Made by a program: the position numbers and the translations under genes. A stretch of 64,000 nt of DNA from Paradesertivirga sp965650335 (GTDB lineage: Bacteria > Bacteroidota > Bacteroidia > Sphingobacteriales > Sphingobacteriaceae). Location of the stretch: positions 43,011-107,010 of the forward strand of contig CBFGOI010000003.1 in NCBI GenBank assembly GCA_965650335.1, given 5' to 3'. This document shows, piece after piece, positions 43,750 through 52,593 of this stretch. How positions within the stretch are numbered: the first letter of the stretch is position 1; the number at the start of each line of letters is the position of its first letter. Under the pieces are notes generated by a model, which did not search any database, was not told where the DNA came from, and worked only from the letters and a program-made list of their open reading frames with translations.

Positions 43750-46700
43750 ATGCACATATTTACAAAAACGGTGAAAAGAATTTTCTTGCCATGCTTAATT
43801 ATTGGAATTGCTTCAAATCAAATAAATGCGAGACAACAAGATTCAGTATCAACTACTGTTCAGGATTCTTTAAATAAAAAAACTAGTAATAGCCGGTTAC
43901 AAGTTTCGGGCGTGATTAAGGACGCCGCAAGTGGAAAAGGACTTGATGGAATAAACGTGGCTCTTCCTGGTTATTCAGCATCCATAACCAATGCTAGCGG
44001 TGAGTTTAAGCTCTCAATTCCGGATTATCATGTTACTTTGTTGGTTTCTGCTCCGGGATTTCATACGAAGGAAATAGCACTAAAAGGACGGAAAAGAGTG
44101 TCCACCGACCTATATGAGGAGGATTTTACCTCTGCATACGATGAGGTTCGTATGCCATATGAGCAAAAATTATACAGCCATTCAACCGCAGGCATTAAAT
44201 CTCTTGGTGTGAGTGATAACTGGCAACGCTCGGGCGAGAGCGTAGATACTTACCTTCAGGGGAAAGTGGCCGGGCTAAATGCGATAAGACGTTCGGGAAG
44301 CTATGGTTCGGGTTCAAATATTCTGATTCGGGGATATAATTCTTTATACACAACAAATCAGCCCCTCTATATTGTGGACGGTATTTATTACGACAATACC
44401 AATTTTGGCACATCACTAATTGCCGGCCATGTTGACAATCCTTTAACCAATATCGACTTAAAAGATATCGATAACATCACAGTTATCAAGGATGGAACAG
44501 CTTCAAGTTATGGTACAAAAGCAGCTAACGGAGTGGTTATCATCACAACCGCCAGGGCAAAAGAACAAGCTACAAAAATCGATTTCGCAGCTTATGGTGG
44601 ATATAATGTAAAGCCATCAGGAGTGCCGGTAATGGATGCCGGGCAATATCGTTCCTATTTGACTGATGCCCTTGCATCGGTGTATCCGCAGTCATATATT
44701 CAGTCTCAACCTTATATGAACGACGATTCAAACCCGGCTACGAATCCTAATTTTTTTCGTTATCATAACAACGTCAACTGGCAGGACCAAGTGACGAGTA
44801 ATAGTTATAATCAGAACTATTATATGAAAGTAACGGGCGGTGACAATATTGCAACTTATGGACTGGCAGTTGGCTATTTAAATAATAAGGGTGTTACTAA
44901 TAATACCGATCTACAGCGTTACCAAACGAGGTTTAATGCTGATTTGCGTCTTTCAGAAAAGTTTAAAGCTAACGCTAACTTATCCTACATTTCTAATGAA
45001 CAGAATTTGAAGGATCAGGGACTTGCGTTTAATACCAATCCTCTCTACCTTGCTCTAACTAAAGCTCCATTTTTATCTACCAATGAAGTATCCGATGAGG
45101 GAGCTGTTTCCCCTAATTATGCCGCAGTAGATATTTTTGGTAAAAGTAATCCGGTTTCGGTTTCAGAAAAAATGTTAGGCGATCATAAGAACTATCGCTT
45201 TATGGGTTCTATGGCTTTTGGCTATGAATTTAGCAAAAAATTAAATCTTCAGGTGCTTGGAGGAGTGACGTTTAGTAAAGTACGTGAGAATATATTTATC
45301 CCGGAAAAAGGTGTTGTAGCAGATACACTAACAAAGGCGATTGCTGAAAACCGCTCAGGTACCAACACGGAACGTTTGTATTCTATATTTAATGATACTC
45401 GTTTATCCTTTAACCAAACATTCAACAACATTCATAGCCTTTCAACAAATGTTGGATTCAGGTTTAATGATAGTAAAATGGAAACGGATTTAGGATTAGG
45501 ATATAACTCAGCAACCGATGAGTTCATCAGTGTTGGAAATGGCCAGGCTGCATTAAGGAAAATTAGTGGCCAAAATGGAAACTGGCGTTCACTCAATCTG
45601 TATGGAAATGCAGATTATGCTTTCAGAAAGAAATATTTTGCTTCCTTTAATATAGGTGTTGATAAATCATCAAGATTTGGAAAAGATGCACCTTCGTTCG
45701 CATTAATGCCGTCCCTTTCTGCGGGGTGGTTGATCTCTTCTGAAGATTTCCTTGCCGAAAATAAATTTTTTGAACTTTTGAAATTAAGAGCAAGCTATGG
45801 ATTAGTTGGTAATGACGATTTGGGAAACTATTCGTCAAGACAGTATTATGTCTCCCAAAATCTTCTTGGCTTTCAGGGATTAGTTCGGGGAAATGTACCT
45901 AACAGTTCTTTACAATGGGAAACTGTTGGGAAATTCAATGTCGGAGTAGATGCTTCTGTGCTTAAGGAAAGGCTAAGCTTAAGTTTTGATGTATTTAAAA
46001 ATCATACCTACGATATGCTAATACAGGAGCCGGTGCCAACTATTAGCGGGTTCGACTACACGCTTACCAATAATGGTGGTATGAAAAGTAGTGGTATTGA
46101 GCTTGGCATAAATGCCCGGGTTCTAAACAAGGCAGTGAAGCTAGATATGGGATTCAATATTGCAACATATCGAAATGAAATTACCAAAGTGCCTAATGAC
46201 CGGATACTAACAAATTATGCAGGTGCCACTATTCTTTCTCAAACGGGGTTGGCTGCTAACTTGTTTTATGGTTATAAAACTAATGGAGTATACTCTTCAC
46301 AAGCAGAGGCATCAGCTTCAGGTTTGTTTAATAAGGATCTGGCTGGAAATATCGTTGCTGTACAAGCCGGAGATATGCGCTTTGTAAATACTTACGATAG
46401 TCCGGCCGACATTGCAAATAATATCCATGTAATTGACGAGAATGACCGGCAGGTAATTGGCAATCCAAATCCTGATTTTACAGGAATGTTTAATAGCTCA
46501 TTATCCTGGAAAAGATTGTCAGCCGATATTATGTTCACATTTTCGAAGGGTAATGATATTTACAATTCTTTGCGCTCAAGTTTAGAATCAATGGACGGAA
46601 TTGAAAACCAGCTGCCTGCTGTGAATAACCGTTGGAGAGCTGACGGTCAGGTAACCAGTGTTCCAAGAGCTGTTATTGGCGACCCTACAGGGAACGCACG

Positions 46701-46959
46701 GTTTTCTGATCGTTGGATTGAAGATGGATCTTACTTGCGTTTAAGAGCTTTGTCTGTAAGTTATGATGTGCCAATGAAAGCACGGGCATTAAAGTATACC
46801 AAAGTGTATTTAACCGGAAATAACCTATTTACAGTCACAAAATATTTAGGGTACGATCCTGAATTTAGTGCTGGTGAACGGATATTTACCCAAGGTATTG
46901 ATACCGGTTTAGAGCCTCAATTTAAGACCATTCAGCTTGGAGTCAGAGTTGGTCTATAG
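43750..46959 (+). CDS. SusC-type TonB-dependent receptor, module 1 second receptor, atypical TonB-box region
   Basis: The 1,069-residue receptor has a signal peptide (about 1-28), a polar linker (QQDSVSTTVQDSLNKKTSN), a regulatory-like domain (GVIKDAASGKGLDGINVALP), then a plug (DTYLQGKVAGLNAIRRSG, PLYIVDGIYYD, VIKDGTASSYGTKAANGVVI) and a barrel ending QLGVRVGL. Where other SusC proteins show EVVVVGYG it has EEDFTSAYDEVRMPYEQK, so no recognisable TonB box. The plug motif also departs from the usual ATAIYGSRGANGV form. It is paralogous to the truncated receptor at 62995. Confidence 0.9.
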   Translation: MHIFTKTVKRIFLPCLIIGIASNQINARQQDSVSTTVQDSLNKKTSNSRLQVSGVIKDAASGKGLDGINVALPGYSASITNASGEFKLSIPDYHVTLLVSAPGFHTKEIALKGRKRVSTDLYEEDFTSAYDEVRMPYEQKLYSHSTAGIKSLGVSDNWQRSGESVDTYLQGKVAGLNAIRRSGSYGSGSNILIRGYNSLYTTNQPLYIVDGIYYDNTNFGTSLIAGHVDNPLTNIDLKDIDNITVIKDGTASSYGTKAANGVVIITTARAKEQATKIDFAAYGGYNVKPSGVPVMDAGQYRSYLTDALASVYPQSYIQSQPYMNDDSNPATNPNFFRYHNNVNWQDQVTSNSYNQNYYMKVTGGDNIATYGLAVGYLNNKGVTNNTDLQRYQTRFNADLRLSEKFKANANLSYISNEQNLKDQGLAFNTNPLYLALTKAPFLSTNEVSDEGAVSPNYAAVDIFGKSNPVSVSEKMLGDHKNYRFMGSMAFGYEFSKKLNLQVLGGVTFSKVRENIFIPEKGVVADTLTKAIAENRSGTNTERLYSIFNDTRLSFNQTFNNIHSLSTNVGFRFNDSKMETDLGLGYNSATDEFISVGNGQAALRKISGQNGNWRSLNLYGNADYAFRKKYFASFNIGVDKSSRFGKDAPSFALMPSLSAGWLISSEDFLAENKFFELLKLRASYGLVGNDDLGNYSSRQYYVSQNLLGFQGLVRGNVPNSSLQWETVGKFNVGVDASVLKERLSLSFDVFKNHTYDMLIQEPVPTISGFDYTLTNNGGMKSSGIELGINARVLNKAVKLDMGFNIATYRNEITKVPNDRILTNYAGATILSQTGLAANLFYGYKTNGVYSSQAEASASGLFNKDLAGNIVAVQAGDMRFVNTYDSPADIANNIHVIDENDRQVIGNPNPDFTGMFNSSLSWKRLSADIMFTFSKGNDIYNSLRSSLESMDGIENQLPAVNNRWRADGQVTSVPRAVIGDPTGNARFSDRWIEDGSYLRLRALSVSYDVPMKARALKYTKVYLTGNNLFTVTKYLGYDPEFSAGERIFTQGIDTGLEPQFKTIQLGVRVGL

Positions 46960-46981
46960 ATAAAATTTAAAAAGAACTTAT

Positions 46982-48769
46982 ATGAAAATATTATTAAAGG
47001 GATGGTTAAAAGGGGCAATAGCACTGTCTCTAAGCATAAGTTTCGTTTCTTGTGAAAAAACTTTCGATCTTAAACCAGAAGACGCGCTTGATTATACTCA
47101 GGCATATCAAAATGTTTATGATGCTGATGCTGTTGTATTTGGTATCTATGGTAAAATGGCTGGAATTGCAGATCGTTATTTAGTTTTAAATGAACTGCGT
47201 GCTGATTTAGAGGATGTAACTCAGAACTCAGATCAATATCTCAAACAATTAAGTAATCATAACGTAAGCGTTGATAATCCATGGGCTGATCCAAAGCCCT
47301 TCTACGAGATTATTCTAAACTGTAATGATGTATTGAAGAACTTTGATATCATGCTTGAAAACAAGCGTCTGACTCAAACAGATTATGATATCCGCAAATC
47401 AGAAGTTATTGCCGCCAGAGCTTGGCTGTACCTTCAATTGGGAATTCAATACGGCGATGTTCCGTATATTACAGACCCTCTGGCAACGTTTGCTGACTTA
47501 AAGGATGAATCTAAATATCCAAAAATTCCGTTTACGGAGCTTCTGGATAAACTTATCGTTTCCACTGAAAGTATGCCGAATAAGGATCCTCTTCCTTCCA
47601 CAGTTTCACTTAGTGTTACTTTGGATAGCTATCCTACTTTAAAGATGTTTATCAATAAATATTTTTTAATGGGTGACTTGTATTTATGGAAAGGTGATTA
47701 TCCTTCTGCTGCCAAATATTATCATAAGCTAATGACTTATGCGGAAGTATTATATCCTGGAAATCCTGCGGATGAAAAGGCTTTTAACACCTATTCTTTA
47801 GGTACTTCCAGCAATAGTGGAACCACCTATATTGGTAATGATCGATGGACGAATATATTTACAACCGGCTTTACAGACCGATATGCCAATGAAGAGAACA
47901 TTACGATGCTTCCCTTTGACAAGAAATTTGATCCAGTGAATCCATTCATAGAGCTGTATTACAACAAGTATGTTATAAAGCCATCTGCTTTAGCAGTTAA
48001 CAAATGGAATGCTCAGAGCCGTTCAGATAATACTCCTTTTGATACATGGAGAGGGTTTAATAGAAGCTATTTTGTTGAAGGAAATCAAACCTATATCAAT
48101 AAGCAAATCTCTAATTATTCCAAAAACTTACCATTTGAAACTACAGATAAATGGATAATTTACCGGGCTGCCTTGTTGCATCTTCATATGGCAGAAGCGG
48201 CAAATAGAGATGGACGAGACAGACTAGCCTATGCTTTATTAAACAATGGAATAAGAAGTGCTTACACGCCTGTTCCGTCTCCTTCTAACGTTATTAATGT
48301 AATGCAATCGAATGTTTACATGAACTCCGCGAATGAGTGGGGAGCAGATCCAAATCACGATTATTACTTTGATGCACGATTTGGAACGGCGCCGAATTAC
48401 AGGGCTTATTGGCATACTAATGCTGGGGTTAGAGGTCGGATGAGTCTGGCACCTGTGAAGGTTGATTCTGCACAGTACTTTAATATGACAGTTCCCGGAA
48501 AACAATATAAGGAAGTAATCGATCGCCCCGGATTGACCCTGGCAATGGAGGATCTTATTCTTGAAGAAGTTGCCTTGGAAGGCGCCTTTGAAGGATACCG
48601 CTGGCAGGATTTGTTGAGGATTGCTTTGCGTCGGAAGGATATCCAACCAAACTTTTTAGCGGATAAAATAGCCGCAAAGTTTGAAGCTAAAGGCGATGCT
48701 GCAGGTGCTGCTGCTGTCAGAGCAAAACTCGCTACCCAGGCAGGTTGGTATCTGCCATTTAAAATGTAA
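46982..48769 (+). CDS. SusD/RagB-type surface lipoprotein, module 1 second
   Basis: The 595-residue lipoprotein (FVSC, Cys24, EKTFDLKPEDALDYTQAY) has SusD features: VIAARAWLYLQLGIQYGDVPYIT, YRAALLHLHMAEAANRDGRDRLAYAL, LEEVALEGAFEGYRWQDLLRIALRR and the closing GWYLPFKM. It is the last gene of the module, 22 bases after its SusC, and a terminator follows within 20 bases. Confidence 0.9.
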   Translation: MKILLKGWLKGAIALSLSISFVSCEKTFDLKPEDALDYTQAYQNVYDADAVVFGIYGKMAGIADRYLVLNELRADLEDVTQNSDQYLKQLSNHNVSVDNPWADPKPFYEIILNCNDVLKNFDIMLENKRLTQTDYDIRKSEVIAARAWLYLQLGIQYGDVPYITDPLATFADLKDESKYPKIPFTELLDKLIVSTESMPNKDPLPSTVSLSVTLDSYPTLKMFINKYFLMGDLYLWKGDYPSAAKYYHKLMTYAEVLYPGNPADEKAFNTYSLGTSSNSGTTYIGNDRWTNIFTTGFTDRYANEENITMLPFDKKFDPVNPFIELYYNKYVIKPSALAVNKWNAQSRSDNTPFDTWRGFNRSYFVEGNQTYINKQISNYSKNLPFETTDKWIIYRAALLHLHMAEAANRDGRDRLAYALLNNGIRSAYTPVPSPSNVINVMQSNVYMNSANEWGADPNHDYYFDARFGTAPNYRAYWHTNAGVRGRMSLAPVKVDSAQYFNMTVPGKQYKEVIDRPGLTLAMEDLILEEVALEGAFEGYRWQDLLRIALRRKDIQPNFLADKIAAKFEAKGDAAGAAAVRAKLATQAGWYLPFKM

Positions 48770-48775
48770 TTACAA

Positions 48776-49112
48776 TTATTTTTTTCTGAACTTTCCAAAG
48801 GCCCTGAGCTTTTGGAAAGTTATTTTTTTCCTCCCGCCTACGGTTGCATCTACCCTCTCGCTGGGCTTAAATCGAAAATGCTTCTTAAATTTATCCAGAT
48901 ACCTTTCTAACTCCCAAACGGGAATTTTTGGGCAGATCTGTTTTATTATTCTGATTTTCTATCTTCGTTCGAAGTCTTGGTTATAGAGTGCTCTATGCGG
49001 CGATATAAATATGTGGTTAATGGCTTTGAGGAAATTCATTAACTTGCATTCGGCGTTTTGTATCATATCCCAAGTGTTAGGCTCCGTTTTCTCGTTGTCT
49101 TCATGAAACAAT
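48776..49112 (-). pseudogene. Decayed small gene on the minus strand
   Basis: One reverse frame reads about 110 codons with protein-like composition and a single internal stop: NTWDMIQNAECKLMNFLKAI, HIFISPHRALYNQDFERR, stop (48959-48961), then KIRIIKQICPKIPVWELERY, LDKFKKHFRFKPSERVD and GGRKKITFQKLRAFGKFRKK, ending in TAA at 48776-48778. The only start is TTG near 49112, after an in-frame stop. I do not recognise the family. The basic, aromatic-rich C-terminus could be nucleic-acid binding. Its last codons coincide with the terminator hairpin of module 1. Chance coding appearance cannot be excluded. Confidence 0.35.
48789..48829 (+). terminator. Intrinsic terminator at the end of FAS1-SusCD module 1
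   Basis: AACTTTCCAAA (48789-48799) pairs perfectly with TTTGGAAAGTT (48811-48821), followed by seven T (48823-48829). It ends the seven-gene module, so the two-component genes downstream are transcribed separately. Confidence 0.9.
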
Positions 49113-49197
49113 TAGAAAGTTATTTACGGAAACATATAAAAGGATTTCTAAAGAAAATGCATTGGTTTAATAGCACTTATATATTTGAATATTTTAG
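48830..49197. other. Stretch between module 1 and the two-component system
   Basis: No intact gene. It is mostly occupied by the minus-strand gene remnant (48776-49112). The last 85 bases before the response regulator are A/T-rich and should contain its promoter, but no clear -7/-33 pair or direct repeat is visible. Confidence 0.45.
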
Positions 49198-49884
49198 ATG
49201 GCAATAGCGAATATTTTAATACTAGAAGACGATGTCACTATGGCTTCCGAAGTAAAGCTATTTCTAAATAGCCAGGATTTCGAGTGTCAGATAGTGGATG
49301 ATGGGGGCTTGCTTTTTAAAGAAGATCTGAGTAGGTTTAATTTATTTCTATTAGATATAAATGTGCCTACATATAATGGAATGCAAGTGTGCAAAAAAAT
49401 AAGGGATTACGATAAAACAAGTCCAATCTTAATGTTAACTGCATATGGTGCCATTTCCGATAAAGTAAAAGCCCTTGAATTTGGCGCTGATGATTATTTG
49501 GTAAAGCCCTTTCATTTTGAGGAGTTACTGGCAAGAATAAAAGCATTATTAAGGAGAAGTAAAGTAGACGATGAGAATGACCTGATTTACAAAGTCGAAG
49601 ACTTACTTATAAATACTACTCAAATGTCTGTTACAAGGAGTGATAAAAAAATAGCTCTTACTCCAAAAGAGTATAAGCTATTAGAATTATTAGCTGCCTC
49701 AAACGGTAGGGTCGTTTCAAAGCAGCTTATTGCTTCGAAGGTGTGGGATGCAAACTTTGAAACCGGTACAAATGCTATTGAAGTTTATATTAATTTTTTA
49801 CGTTCAAAGGTTGATAAGGGCTTTGATCACAAACTAATTCATACTAAGCCTGGCTATGGATATTATCTGAAACGGTTAGACTAG
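49198..49884 (+). CDS. OmpR-family response regulator
   Basis: The 228-residue protein has an intact receiver domain: acidic pocket D11/D12, phosphoacceptor D53 (LLDINVP), T81 (MLTAYG) and K103 (LVKPF). The C-terminal winged helix (about 130-226) has LTPKEYKLLELLAASNGRVV, AIEVYINFLRSKVDK and IHTKPGYGYYL. OmpR-type proteins bind direct repeats of 10-11 bases, and two such repeats are found nearby (51453-51474 and the CAGG elements). It is followed after one base by its kinase. Its position between the two FAS1-SusCD modules makes it a good candidate for their regulator; that is inference. Confidence 0.93.
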   Translation: MAIANILILEDDVTMASEVKLFLNSQDFECQIVDDGGLLFKEDLSRFNLFLLDINVPTYNGMQVCKKIRDYDKTSPILMLTAYGAISDKVKALEFGADDYLVKPFHFEELLARIKALLRRSKVDDENDLIYKVEDLLINTTQMSVTRSDKKIALTPKEYKLLELLAASNGRVVSKQLIASKVWDANFETGTNAIEVYINFLRSKVDKGFDHKLIHTKPGYGYYLKRLD

Positions 49885-49885
49885 T

Positions 49886-51271
49886 ATGAATTTAAAACAG
49901 CGCTTTTCTTTTATTTTCAGCCTGCTATTTTCTTTGCTGCTAGGCGCAGTATTGGTGTCTGTTTTTTTGTTATTCGCTAATTTCAGGCGAATGGAATTTA
50001 GGTCTCGTTTAGTTCAACGCGCCAAAACTACCGTAAAATTTCTGGTTGGTGTTAAAGGGATAGATGTTGAACTTCTGAAACTTTTTGACAAAAACCGGGT
50101 CAACAAATTGTATAACGAGAAGACAACTGTTTATAACGAAAAGCTTCAGCGTCTTTATACCAGCAATAACAATTACATGTTCAATTGGAGTAAAGGAGAC
50201 TTTGAAGAAATCCACAAGGGAGAAGTCGTTTATAAAACCAAAGGCGAATTTGATGTAATAGGAATGAAGGTTAAATATGGAGAAAAAATCTATTATGTTT
50301 TAACCTCAGCCGAAGATCGAATAGATAATCCATATCTGGCATATCTTAAGTATTTACTCATTGTGGCATTCCTGGTTGGAGCCACAACTGTTTGGATACT
50401 CTCATATTACCTCAGTAAAGCGAGTCTTAAACCTCTTGATAAAGTTAGGAGCGAGATTCAGGAAATTACAGACAGGAATTTAAAAAAACGAATTTCTCTG
50501 TCAAATACAGATGATGAAATTAATGAACTGTCGCGATCTTTCAATCAAATGATGGATAGGATCGACAATGCTTATCAGCGTCAGAAAGAATTTACCGGGA
50601 ATGCTTCACACGAGTTAAGAACCCCTATAGCAAGAATCACTGCCCAGTTAGAAAACGTTCTCCATCAACGGACTCTTGACCCCGCGCTTGAAAAGGCACT
50701 CCGGGCTGTTTCAAAAGATATATACCAATTGTCTGATATAGTGACATCTCTTCTGGTATTGTCTGAGATTAATAATAATTCTGATAGATCTCTGTCTAAA
50801 ATCAGGCTTGACGAAATTATCTTCGATCAGGCATCGCAAATTTCATCAATAGATGCCGATTTTAAGTTCCATTTTGAAATAGAAGGCGCAATTGAAAAGG
50901 ATGAGAGTCTGATTGTCGACGGGGACGATGTTCTTTTAAAATTAGTTTTTAGCAATCTATTTAAAAATGCTTACCTCTATTCCGATAATAAAGCTATAAA
51001 CTGCGTCTTAAAAGTGAATCCCGATAATCTGCAGGTGTTAATAAGCAACACCGGAAAAACGCCTGAACTAACTGATCCGTCTGTTTTGTTCAATACATTT
51101 GTTCGAGGGAGTAATGTCAAAGATAAAACAGGTAGCGGAGTTGGCCTCAGTGTTGTTAGCCGTATTTTGCAGTACCATAATGGTACTATCGAATATCTCA
51201 TCCCTGCAGAAAATGTAAACCAATTAAAAATCTGCTTTAGTAAAAAAACGTCACTCGGCCAGGATTTATAA
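49886..51271 (+). CDS. Sensor histidine kinase (HAMP, HisKA, HATPase)
   Basis: The 461-residue inner-membrane kinase has TM1 (about 8-32), a periplasmic sensor of about 120 residues (33-152) with no known fold signature, and TM2 (about 153-175). HAMP comes next (about 176-230), then HisKA with His242 in NASHELRTPIARI, and HATPase_c boxes LVFSNLFKNAYLYSD, VLISNTGKTPE and GSGVGLSVVSRILQYH. It is the partner of the preceding regulator. It senses a periplasmic signal directly, unlike the hybrid one-protein sensors usual in polysaccharide loci. Confidence 0.93.
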   Translation: MNLKQRFSFIFSLLFSLLLGAVLVSVFLLFANFRRMEFRSRLVQRAKTTVKFLVGVKGIDVELLKLFDKNRVNKLYNEKTTVYNEKLQRLYTSNNNYMFNWSKGDFEEIHKGEVVYKTKGEFDVIGMKVKYGEKIYYVLTSAEDRIDNPYLAYLKYLLIVAFLVGATTVWILSYYLSKASLKPLDKVRSEIQEITDRNLKKRISLSNTDDEINELSRSFNQMMDRIDNAYQRQKEFTGNASHELRTPIARITAQLENVLHQRTLDPALEKALRAVSKDIYQLSDIVTSLLVLSEINNNSDRSLSKIRLDEIIFDQASQISSIDADFKFHFEIEGAIEKDESLIVDGDDVLLKLVFSNLFKNAYLYSDNKAINCVLKVNPDNLQVLISNTGKTPELTDPSVLFNTFVRGSNVKDKTGSGVGLSVVSRILQYHNGTIEYLIPAENVNQLKICFSKKTSLGQDL

Positions 51272-51577
51272 ATTTTCTACCTCAGTCCGTGGCCTATTCC
51301 ATGTGCCCTTCGGCTTTCTTGTGGAAGAACCATTAAGTTTTCTATTGGTCCTGAAATCAAATCTTTTCTAATCTAATCACCTTATCTGACGGCTTAAGGC
51401 TATGTAAAACCTTTTTTGCCAAAGAAAGCCCGAATCTGGATTAACAGTCATATGATTTTAAGGTGATTTTAAGGTCGCGCCTGCATATTTGATATAAACC
51501 AAGTGATTTAGCGAGGACGAATTTTAAGCTAACCAATTATAACCAGTTTAAACTTGGGGATTTAATTTATTCTAAGT
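51272..51577. other. Gene-free stretch between kinase and small ORF
   Basis: No gene and no clear terminator after the kinase. It contains the perfect 11-base tandem repeat at 51453-51474, about 105 bases before the next ORF, and is otherwise plain A/T-rich DNA. Confidence 0.5.
51453..51474 (+). promoter_or_regulatory. Perfect 11-base tandem repeat, OmpR-type operator candidate
   Basis: TGATTTTAAGG occurs twice head-to-tail without a gap (51453-51463, 51464-51474). An exact 11-base period is the form of PhoB/OmpR-family binding sites, and an OmpR-family regulator is encoded 1.6 kb upstream. It lies 104 bases before the small ORF at 51578. Confidence 0.5.
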
Positions 51578-51916
51578 ATGGGCATTAAGACTAAAGTGAC
51601 GACGCCGGACAATTTCGCCAAAACCTTTTCTTACGAGGTTTTAATGAAGAGAGCATTTAATGCTTCCGATAATCAAAAGCTGCACATTCACAGATCAAAT
51701 ATGGAGAATTTGCTTGCTGCCGAAATTCGACGTATAGAACAATTAGAGAGGGTAAGGGAGTATATTGATTCGGCTTTAGATAGATTAATACGCCGCAATA
51801 CTGATACTCACGATATGGGAAGATTACAGGCTTTGAAAGAAAAAGTTCAAAATGCATCGTTTTCCCACGAGTTGATGCACATTATTAATGAAGCGTTATT
51901 TATAACTGATAACTAG
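51578..51916 (+). CDS. Small unknown helical protein
   Basis: A 112-residue soluble protein with no signal peptide, predicted all-helical from its heptad-like pattern (NMENLLAAEIRRIEQLERVR, EYIDSALDRLIRR, LQALKEKVQNASFSHELMHI). I do not recognise a family. Rich in Arg/Glu/Leu, it may dimerise. It sits alone between the sensor kinase and the second FAS1-SusCD module behind a candidate OmpR-type operator, so it could be a target of the two-component system. A weak hairpin follows at 51983. Confidence 0.6.
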   Translation: MGIKTKVTTPDNFAKTFSYEVLMKRAFNASDNQKLHIHRSNMENLLAAEIRRIEQLERVREYIDSALDRLIRRNTDTHDMGRLQALKEKVQNASFSHELMHIINEALFITDN

Positions 51917-51982
51917 TTTCAATCACTTGTTTTTCTTGATGAACGTAAGACAGACGACATTCGCTGTTTTTTTCTTTTACGT

Positions 51983-52020
51983 GCTGCCATGATGATCTAA
52001 GACGGCAGCTTAGGCAGTTT
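51983..52020 (+). terminator. Possible terminator after the small ORF
   Basis: GCTGCC (51983-51988) pairs with GGCAGC (52004-52009) around a 15-base loop, and TTTTT follows near 52018. The short stem and wide loop make it moderate only. Confidence 0.4.
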
Positions 52021-52335
52021 TTCTAAACCTTTCAATTTTTTATTTAACGGGTTGTTGTCTGTTCTTTGTGCTTACACTAAGGGTGTGTTTGTAGGGTCCG
52101 GATTTAACACAGGCTTTTATTGCAGAATTTTATAAATCAGCTTTCTGAATCATGGTTTTTCAGAAATTTTGATCAGTGAAATCATGTTGAAAATGTAATA
52201 TAATTTTTAAAGATATCAATCATTTTTATTTTTTACTAAAAGTTCGACGGTTGTGTTGTGTTTATTGTATTATTTGTGGCCATTATTTGTTAATTAATTA
52301 ATAGAAATGATTTGTACAATATTTAAAATTATTAT

Positions 52336-52386
52336 ACAGGATAGTACAGGATGAAATAGGCTACCAATCAGGACACTACAGGTTGC
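52336..52386 (+). promoter_or_regulatory. Pair of CAGG direct-repeat elements upstream of module 2
   Basis: ACAGGATAGTACAGGATGA (52336-52354) carries ACAGGAT twice with a 10-base period. CAGGACACTACAGGTTGC (52369-52386) is the exact copy of the element upstream of module 1. The two elements are 33 bases apart, about three helical turns. This looks like a double operator with one strongly conserved site. Confidence 0.55.
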
Positions 52387-52593
52387 TGTCGTTTTCGGAT
52401 GCTGGTAACTTGCATAATTATAATTAGCTCGTATTACACTAAGCTAAATTTTACCCCGATTTTAAACCAATTAATAATTAATTATGGCAGAACCTTTACT
52501 TTCAATTCCCTCTCTACTTTTTCGTTCAAAACAATAGGGATAATTCAATTCTAACAACGCTTAACAATACTTTTTACAATCAATAAAATTTAT

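Larger units (their letters stand above)
51917..52593. other. Gene-free stretch before the second FAS1-SusCD module
   Basis: No coding frame. Holds a possible terminator (51983-52020), a 10-base-period repeat (52336-52354), the 18-base element shared with module 1 (52369-52386) and ATTTTAAACC (near 52458) also found upstream of module 1. Likely promoter and roughly 200-base leader of module 2. Confidence 0.5.

Noticed and set aside
48239..48798. Two overlapping minus-strand frames of 130-135 codons at the end of the last complete SusD gene
   Set aside because: They are antisense shadows of a clear SusD coding sequence.
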